This document shows positions 58,772 through 64,000 of a stretch of DNA of 64,000 nucleotides, piece by piece (position 1 is the first letter of the stretch; every line of letters begins with the position of its first letter). The notes below the pieces were generated by a model. The model did no database searches, was not told the origin of the DNA, and was given only the letters and a program-made list of their open reading frames with translations. The stretch comes from Methanoculleus chikugoensis (lineage in GTDB: Archaea > Halobacteriota > Methanomicrobia > Methanomicrobiales > Methanoculleaceae): the NCBI RefSeq assembly GCF_019669965.1, contig NZ_AP019781.1:1675092-1739091 (forward strand), in the 5' to 3' direction. Made by a program: the position numbers and the translations under genes.

Positions 58772-59566
58772 ATGGATGAATTCGCATCGCTCCAGAGAAG
58801 CATCGAGAGACTGGTACGGATCAAGTGCTCGAACTACAAGGAGGATTACATCAAACGGCGCATCCTCTCCCGGATGCGTCTGACGAACACCGCAGATTTC
58901 GAGGCGTATCATAAGTACCTCCTCGCGAACCCGCAGGAACTCGACCTGCTCAGGAACGCACTCACCATCAACGTCACCAAATTTTTCCGCGACCCGGAGG
59001 TCTTCGAAGTAATACGTCGGGAGATACTGCCGGATCTCGCCCACCGCAAAAACTCTCTCCGGATCTGGTGCGCCGGCTGCGCCACGGGTGAAGAACCCTA
59101 CTCGATCGCCATCCTCGCCCATGAACTGATGGCCCTTCATAAAAACGTCAGCGTAACGATATACGCGACCGATATCGATACCGTGGTGCTGCAGAAGGCC
59201 ATGGCCGGGGTCTACGACAGGAAGGCGCTCGAGAACGTCGACGATAAAAGGCTCCGCAAGCATTTCATCAGCCACGAAGACGGCACGTTCGAGGTCTGTT
59301 CCCATATCAAAAGCCTGGTTAAATTCCGGGAGCACGACCTGATGTCGGGCGTTCCTATTGCCCGGTACCTCGACGCCATCACCTGCCGCAACGTCACCAT
59401 CTACTTCACCGAGAAGCAGAAGAACGACCTTACGCATCTTTTCTACTCAGCGCTTGCCGCCGACGGCTACTACGTCATAGGGAAGACCGAGTACCTGGCA
59501 AGAGAGGTGGAGCACCTTTTTGTGCCGTACAACACCATGCAGAAGATATTGCGCAGGGCCGCCTGA
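58772..59566 (+). CDS. cheR: CheR receptor methyltransferase
   Basis: Protein of 264 residues that methylates receptor glutamates using AdoMet. The N-terminal helical domain recognises receptors (SNYKEDYIKRRILSRMRLTN) and the AdoMet site is IWCAGCATGEEPYSIAIL; the catalytic loop NVTIYF and the beta-subdomain are present. CheR in the same operon suggests the PAS receptor adapts by methylation, yet no CheB or CheD is visible nearby. It is the last gene of the operon, converging on a small membrane protein gene. Confidence 0.95.
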   Translation: MDEFASLQRSIERLVRIKCSNYKEDYIKRRILSRMRLTNTADFEAYHKYLLANPQELDLLRNALTINVTKFFRDPEVFEVIRREILPDLAHRKNSLRIWCAGCATGEEPYSIAILAHELMALHKNVSVTIYATDIDTVVLQKAMAGVYDRKALENVDDKRLRKHFISHEDGTFEVCSHIKSLVKFREHDLMSGVPIARYLDAITCRNVTIYFTEKQKNDLTHLFYSALAADGYYVIGKTEYLAREVEHLFVPYNTMQKILRRAA

Positions 59567-59569
59567 GCG

Positions 59570-59827
59570 TCACCAGAGGTAGCCGGATTCCACGTCCGTC
59601 TCGGTCTCTTCGAACTGCGACATCCGGTGCATGAAGGCCTTCCTGGCCTGGTAACGCTTCAACTCGGAGAAGAGCAGGTAAAAGTTTACACCGACGACGA
59701 TGATGATGAGCATCAGGCTGATCCAGAGCTGGCTACCGCTCTGGGTTGTGATGAAGGTCGCCGCAAGGAGCACCACGAAGGAGATCAGATAAAATATCAC
59801 CCACGTGCGCACCTCAGTGATATCCAT
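59570..59827 (-). CDS. small two-helix membrane protein
   Basis: Protein of 85 residues (MDITEVRTWVIFYLISF...) with two membrane segments (TWVIFYLISFVVLLAATFI and LWISLMLIIIVVGVNFYLLF) and a charged cytosolic tail (SELKRYQARKAFMHRMS). ATG at 59827 is chosen; an ATG at 59857 would add ten residues. It ends 3 nt from the cheR stop on the opposite strand. Family not recognised; perhaps an envelope or stress protein. Confidence 0.65.
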   Translation of the reverse strand: MDITEVRTWVIFYLISFVVLLAATFITTQSGSQLWISLMLIIIVVGVNFYLLFSELKRYQARKAFMHRMSQFEETETDVESGYLW

Positions 59828-60010
59828 GCTCTCACAGGATTGTGGTCGTGGCTTCATATTAACGATTCCGTTTTAGAGATTCTATTATGGAGGAGGGTTC
59901 TAAAAAAACCGGGTCAACCCGGCTCACAAACGATCTTCCCCGTCGATCTCCGGGCGAGAGCACGAGGGCAAACCCGAAGAACTTTTTACCCCGTACATCC
60001 TTTTAAATCT

Positions 60011-60610
60011 GTGGATAAAGGCGACGTCTTCAGCATTCTTACCGCCCTGATCATCGTCTCCGTGCTGGCACTGCTCCTTCGGCCGCCCGTAGCGGAGGCC
60101 GGGCCGGAGATCCCCGAGATCTCCGCACCGACGCCTGCCGTCACCGTCCCCCCCGCACCGACGCCTGCCGCGCCGCTCGAACCCACCAGGCTCTCCTACG
60201 CGACCGGAGTCTGGGACTACCCCCGCTGCCATCTCCCTGACAACCTCATGCTCTACGGTGGTTCCGACCCCCCATGGCAGGGAGCTCGGGGGATCATCCC
60301 GTTCGCTTACATCGAGGAGGGGCGAGGCGGCATCACCGAGGTGTTCCACGTGCCGTACGCGGTATGGAGGCTTAACTGCAGTGTCTCCTCAACAATACGG
60401 CCCCAGGCGGCGCATTTCAGGATGGCACTCGTGGAGTTCGAGAGCGGGACCATCATAGAGGGAGCCGACCTGCACTACCCCGGCGGCATTGTCAAAAACG
60501 TCGAGAGAGGAGGGAAAGACTTCTACCTCATCGTCAGTGTGGATGAAGTGGACGCATACCGCATCACCCTGGAGACGCTCCCCGAATATTTCTCTGCCCC
60601 GCTCGGATGA
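60011..60610 (+). CDS. exported Pro-rich-linker protein
   Basis: Protein of 199 residues. A signal anchor (FSILTALIIVSVLALLL) is followed by a Pro/Ala/Thr-rich linker (about 35-65, APTPA repeats) and a compact C-terminal domain (about 70-199, SYATGVWDYPRCHLPDN, VPYAVWRLNCSVSST, GGKDFYLIVSVDEVDAYRIT). Two cysteines in the domain may form a disulfide. The start is GTG at 60011; TTTTAAAT just before it is a poor spacing for a TATA box. Unknown function. Confidence 0.6.
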   Translation: MDKGDVFSILTALIIVSVLALLLRPPVAEAGPEIPEISAPTPAVTVPPAPTPAAPLEPTRLSYATGVWDYPRCHLPDNLMLYGGSDPPWQGARGIIPFAYIEEGRGGITEVFHVPYAVWRLNCSVSSTIRPQAAHFRMALVEFESGTIIEGADLHYPGGIVKNVERGGKDFYLIVSVDEVDAYRITLETLPEYFSAPLG

Positions 60611-60651
60611 GACCGGGGCATCCCGGCGATATGGTTGTAGTTGCGGGGACT

Positions 60652-60837
60652 TTAGATCTTTTCGACGGTCACCCTGACCCGGTCGCCGGCCCGCACGCCG
60701 TGGCCCTTGGGAACGTCGATGTTGAACCAGAGCACCTCCGGATTTTCGTGGTTCTTGTCCTGGGACATGAGGCAGTCCTTCTGATCGTTGATGTTGGCCA
60801 CAAATTCGACGGGTGCTTCAAACTCAATGATCTTCAT
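60652..60837 (-). CDS. small protein, unknown function
   Basis: A 61-residue frame (MKIIEFEAPVEFVANINDQK...) ending VPKGHGVRAGDRVRVTVEKI, with the look of a small beta-barrel (SH3/OB-like). The ATG at 60837 is chosen. It follows the wHTH gene on the same strand by 29 nt, so they could form a two-gene unit. The family was not recognised. Confidence 0.55.
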   Translation of the reverse strand: MKIIEFEAPVEFVANINDQKDCLMSQDKNHENPEVLWFNIDVPKGHGVRAGDRVRVTVEKI

Positions 60838-60866
60838 GCCGTAGAATAGAGCGTTCCAAGATAAAA

Positions 60867-61118
60867 TTATGATGCACGGGAGGTGACGCGCCACGTCGTA
60901 CTGTTCGAATAACTCCAGCGCCGAATATCCAGCTCATCGCAGATCTCAGAGAGGATGGCAAGGTTGATGCCGACCTCTTTTGCGGAAAGGCCAAGATCGG
61001 TTGCGATGTACTTGGATTTAAAGTAGGATTTGCCGGCTCGCAGCCCTGCCTTGAGGTGGTACAGGATCTTTCGCTGGGTGTCGCTATATTTCTCCTTAAT
61101 ACGATCTTTTGTCGACAT
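60867..61118 (-). CDS. winged-helix protein (DUF7123-like)
   Basis: Protein of 83 residues: DTQRKILYHLKAGLRAGKSY, FKSKYIATDLGLSAKEVGIN, LAILSEICDELDIRRWSYSN. This is an archaeal winged-helix layout in which the chromatin- or promoter-binding helix is NLAILSEIC-adjacent; similar short proteins in methanogens and halophiles are classified as DUF7123. A TATA box (atataaatatt on the minus strand, about 61162-61172) gives a short leader with GAGGGA as ribosome site. It is probably a DNA-binding regulator. Confidence 0.7.
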   Translation of the reverse strand: MSTKDRIKEKYSDTQRKILYHLKAGLRAGKSYFKSKYIATDLGLSAKEVGINLAILSEICDELDIRRWSYSNSTTWRVTSRAS

Positions 61119-61390
61119 CGACTGATTCCCTCGTGAGCAAGTGTTTTTTTGTCCAGATCAATATTTATATCTACCCATTTGTGCCCGTAAAATAACACGA
61201 GGGATATACTAATCATTGCATATAATTGAGCATCGTCGTGCCGATCCGGGGGGCAGGGAGTACCATCTGCAGCCCCGAGAGCGCAGCACGGTCATCGCGA
61301 GCGCGGGAACCGGAGGGGAAGGGGCGCTTTCGATAGCCCCGCGCCCCCGTCCCAAACGGCACCGGGCGACGACCGCCCGGCATCCCGCCG

Positions 61391-61987
61391 TCACCTCCGG
61401 TTCCGCCCGAACACGACGACGAGCGCGGCGACGAGCGCGGCCAGGATAGCGCCGGTAAGCGAGAGGGGGGCGGCCTGTGTCACACTCCCGTTGACCTGTG
61501 CCGCCTGGATCGGCGTGAACGTCGGCAGCTCGGCCGTGGCGGTATCTGCCGGCGTCGCCTCGTCCGTCCCGACTACAATGGGAGGACCGGTCTCGTTGGT
61601 CGTGTTGTTACCTGTCCCGGCCGGAGTCTCCTCAGGAGTCGCGTTCTCCACCGGCCCGACCAGGGTTTCTTCTGGAGTCACGTTCTCCACCGCTCCAACT
61701 AAGGTTTCTTCTGGAGCCGCGTTCTCGATTGCCCCGGACAGAGTCTCCTCAGGAGTCTCGTTCTCCGTCTCGTCCGGCGTAATGTCAGAAGCCTCATCGA
61801 CGGGGGTATCTTCCGGGATTTCCTCCGTCAGGGTCTCTTCGGGGGTCTCACCGGGGGTCGGACTGAGTGTCCAGGTCAGGGGTTCCGTGGCTGCCGTGCT
61901 CTGGGCCGCTGCGGGGAGCACAACAACCGCTGCCGCCAGAAGCAGCACGACCAGGAGTGCTCTCCACGCCCATAAGTTTCCGGTCAT
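61391..61987 (-). CDS. surface protein with acidic (E/T/P)-rich repeats
   Basis: Protein of 198 residues: signal peptide (ending LPAAAQ), then an acidic linker of TPEET and TPDET blocks, tandem units such as EETLVGAVENVTPEETLVGP with N-x-T sequons in most, and a C-terminal anchor (LSLTGAILAALVAALVVVFG RNRR). It is likely an N-glycosylated, negatively charged stalk at the cell surface. Similar low-complexity anchored proteins occur in Methanomicrobiales. Promoter: AAATATAAAA at about 62014-62024 (minus strand). Confidence 0.78.
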   Translation of the reverse strand: MTGNLWAWRALLVVLLLAAAVVVLPAAAQSTAATEPLTWTLSPTPGETPEETLTEEIPEDTPVDEASDITPDETENETPEETLSGAIENAAPEETLVGAVENVTPEETLVGPVENATPEETPAGTGNNTTNETGPPIVVGTDEATPADTATAELPTFTPIQAAQVNGSVTQAAPLSLTGAILAALVAALVVVFGRNRR

Positions 61988-62238
61988 GAGAGTCCACGTA
62001 GGAAATAAATCTATTTTTATATTTCGGTCGCCATCAAAATTGCATCGACGGTTAACCGCCAGGCGCGCCCCGCAACATGGCGACAGCATGCATCGCCCCG
62101 TAGCGGCGATGATCCGGGAAGAATATAAAGCGGCAGTGGTGCACCGGTGCCCGAAGGCCCTGGATGCAGCCAATCCCGGACGGGGCTCCAGAAGAGATCA
62201 GACCGCCCGGCCGCAACCTCACAGGAACGTGGTAGCGA

Positions 62239-64000
62239 TCAGATTGGCGATTCACCAATCTTCTTGATCAGGCTATCAACCACCACGTCACGCATCCCTT
62301 CCACGAACTTGATGCTCCCGACAACGAGGTGGCCGCCGCCGTTTACTCCGCCGCCGACGATCTCGCTACGGAGTTCGCGCACCATCTGCGGGATGTTCAT
62401 CATGACGCCGCGGGAACGCAGGACGGCAAAGTCCGGCCCGAACCCGATCGTGACGACCGGTTCTCCCGGGTGCTCCCTGACCAGCCGGTCGTGCACCTCG
62501 CCCGAGGTCTTCCCCGGCGGCGGGAACGTGAACCGGTGAGCGAAGAGCTCCACGTCGAGCATGAAGAGATGAGCACCGTTTTCGAGCATCCGGCTCTCGA
62601 CGTGCGGCATGATGGTCTCGAGCTGATCCTCGATCGCCCGGTTCGCCTCTTCAACCAGCAGGTTGACGAACTGTTCGTGGCGTCCGGGCTCGCCGGAGAG
62701 GTTCAGGATCTCCTTGACGATCTCTCTCCCGTCGCTGAACCGGAGCCAGAACTGCTCGTAGTCGAGCGCGAGCGCGATAGCGCGGCAGTCGTCCTCCGAG
62801 TACTCGGGTGCGGCGATAGCAAGGTAGCGGGCACGCTCCGGCGCTTCGCTCCGGTCGCCGACTCCCGCGATCGCCGGGAGGTGCCGGATCTGATCCTCGA
62901 CCGCGGGGTTGACCATGCGGGCGATCTCCGTGCCCAGCATCCCGGCCGTGATCCCGTAATCGCCGCCCACATGGTAGGGGTTGACGTGCCCGATCAGGTA
63001 ATCGTCCACGATCTCGTCGGGGTGGTGGTGGTCGACGACCATCACCGGCAGGTCGAAGATCCGGGTCACCCTCAGCGACGGCATATCCTCCTCGGTCGAC
63101 CCGTTGTCCATCAGGAGGATCATCGGCATCTTCTGTCCGTAGCGGGCGTTGTCCTTGAGGGCGAAGTCGAGATCCCGCGTGATATCCTCGATCTCGTAGA
63201 ACGGAGCTTTGGACGGCGAACGCTTGAAGAGGAAATACTCCGCGTCGAAATCTCCGCCGCTCTCCCGGATCAGCGCGGTCACCGCCTGTTCGACGGCAAC
63301 GGCAGCGCATATGCCGTCCGCATCCGCGTGGTGCCGGAGGATGATCGGCCGCGCGGTCAGAACGGCCTTGCGGATCTCCTTTGCCACTTTCCGCATCTGC
63401 GGTCTCAGGGCCAGAAGAACATCGCTCTCCACCAGGAACGGGAGGTCGGGCGGCTCCGCGCGCTCATCGAGCGCCGCGTCGATGCGCTCCCTGACCCGGG
63501 CCGCATCCTCCGGTTCCATGACCGTCATGGACGAGGCCTCGACCTGGAGCTGGTTGTTGCGCTGCATCACCTCGCCCGTGAGGGCGACGATATCCCCGAG
63601 TTCCACCTCGGGATACGCGCGGACGCCCGCCTCGATGAACGCGGCCGCGTTCGCGGTGCCTGATGCGTCCACGACCGTGAAGATCGTCGGCCCCGACGTC
63701 TGCTTTATCTGGGCGATCTCGCCCTCGATCAGCACCGTCCTGCCGATCTTCTTCCCGATATCGGCAATCAGCACGGTCGTTGTCGTTTTGGTCACGTTCT
63801 GTGTCTGGTAGACGGTCGGCGTAACCTCCTCGAGGTCGATGTTGCCGTTGCTCCGGATCTGGAGGACATGAACGATGATCGGGTCGCGCTCGGTATGCTG
63901 CACCTTCACGTTGCTCTTATGAACGAGCCCTTTGACCCGGTCATTTAACTGGACGAAAACGCCGAACGGGGCAAACCCCTGCACCCGCCCGAGGTAGGAT
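62239..64000 (-). CDS. RecJ-like DHH phosphoesterase with S1 and OB domains (partial)
   Basis: About 587 residues are visible; the N-terminus lies beyond the window. In order: the S1 RNA-binding domain (VQGFAPFGVFVQLNDRVKGL), an OB-fold (GRTVLIEGEIAQIKQTSGPT), the DHH core with HHADADGICAAVAVEQA and VVDHHHPDEIVDDYLIG, and a DHHA1-type C-terminus ending GGGVNGGGHLVVGSIKF. This is the archaeal COG1107 layout, whose full-length members also start with a DnaJ-type zinc finger. They are nucleases or phosphoesterases on DNA or RNA. The GTG codon at 63984 is inside the S1 domain and is not the start. Confidence 0.88.
   Translation of the reverse strand, partial: SYLGRVQGFAPFGVFVQLNDRVKGLVHKSNVKVQHTERDPIIVHVLQIRSNGNIDLEEVTPTVYQTQNVTKTTTTVLIADIGKKIGRTVLIEGEIAQIKQTSGPTIFTVVDASGTANAAAFIEAGVRAYPEVELGDIVALTGEVMQRNNQLQVEASSMTVMEPEDAARVRERIDAALDERAEPPDLPFLVESDVLLALRPQMRKVAKEIRKAVLTARPIILRHHADADGICAAVAVEQAVTALIRESGGDFDAEYFLFKRSPSKAPFYEIEDITRDLDFALKDNARYGQKMPMILLMDNGSTEEDMPSLRVTRIFDLPVMVVDHHHPDEIVDDYLIGHVNPYHVGGDYGITAGMLGTEIARMVNPAVEDQIRHLPAIAGVGDRSEAPERARYLAIAAPEYSEDDCRAIALALDYEQFWLRFSDGREIVKEILNLSGEPGRHEQFVNLLVEEANRAIEDQLETIMPHVESRMLENGAHLFMLDVELFAHRFTFPPPGKTSGEVHDRLVREHPGEPVVTIGFGPDFAVLRSRGVMMNIPQMVRELRSEIVGGGVNGGGHLVVGSIKFVEGMRDVVVDSLIKKIGESPI

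Overview
The window reads as chromosomal DNA of a GC-rich methanogenic archaeon, most likely a Methanoculleus-like member of the Methanomicrobiales. Evidence: a methanogenesis marker 8 gene (47123-47980), an archaeal-type alanyl-tRNA synthetase, transcription factor TFE, the archaeal tRNA C56 2'-O-methyltransferase, an Lhr helicase, the DUF39/NIL-ferredoxin pathway to homocysteine, 6-phospho-3-hexuloisomerase, and archaeal promoter architecture (TATA boxes about 26 nt before start codons, many 4-nt ATGA/GTGA gene overlaps). The genus is inferred from gene content and base composition, not from a database search.

Layout. 1-8 kb: membrane glycosyltransferase, lipoprotein, tRNA-Arg(GCG), a QueG-like Fe-S protein, an orphan AddB-like nuclease and an HD hydrolase. 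8.4-13.2 kb: three transport and carbohydrate genes on the minus strand (APC permease, GH15 glycosidase coupled to a sugar porter). 13.2-14.4 kb: a decayed stretch holding a recognisable fragment of a second HD gene. 14.4-18.3 kb: SMR exporter, ferredoxin, and the operon hxlB - aminotransferase - M42 peptidase. 18.9-22.2 kb: Lhr helicase coupled to a metallophosphoesterase, an RNA/DNA-processing pair. 22.5-28.1 kb: UPF0316 protein, a small zinc ribbon, membrane wHTH regulator and alaS, SWIM and NIF3 proteins. 28.3-32.4 kb: PEGA surface protein and the three-gene homocysteine operon. 32.6-39 kb: a tightly overlapped wHTH / aTrm56 / ATP-grasp operon, TFE with a second HD protein, an ACT regulator, tRNA-Leu(GAG) and a glycosylation-rich exported repeat protein. 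39.1-43.4 kb: one very large HEAT-repeat membrane protein. 43.7-46.8 kb: a DUF6573-like/HTH fusion and, divergent from it, a CARF-like + PIN nuclease + HAD phosphatase operon. 47-53.9 kb: methanogenesis marker 8, DUF1624 and TerC membrane proteins, adenine deaminase with an apparent CTG start, and a membrane zinc protease. 54-59.6 kb: a chemosensory operon of ParA ATPase, cytosolic multi-PAS receptor, CheW and CheR. 59.6-64 kb: small membrane and surface proteins, a wHTH protein and an incomplete DHH/S1 RecJ-like phosphoesterase running off the end.

A dispersed intergenic repeat family built on CTTCGCGTGAG and its inverse occurs in at least five gaps (about 22.3, 32.5, 37.15, 47.0 and 48.2 kb). 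No CRISPR array, rRNA or complete insertion sequence was seen.

The best candidate for an undescribed system is the CARF-like/PIN/HAD operon at 44.6-46.8 kb. It looks like a ligand-sensing domain paired with a nuclease, without any CRISPR locus in view. Second-tier candidates are the ParA-linked chemosensory operon with a recent triple PAS duplication, the giant HEAT-repeat protein, and the CTG-start adenine deaminase.
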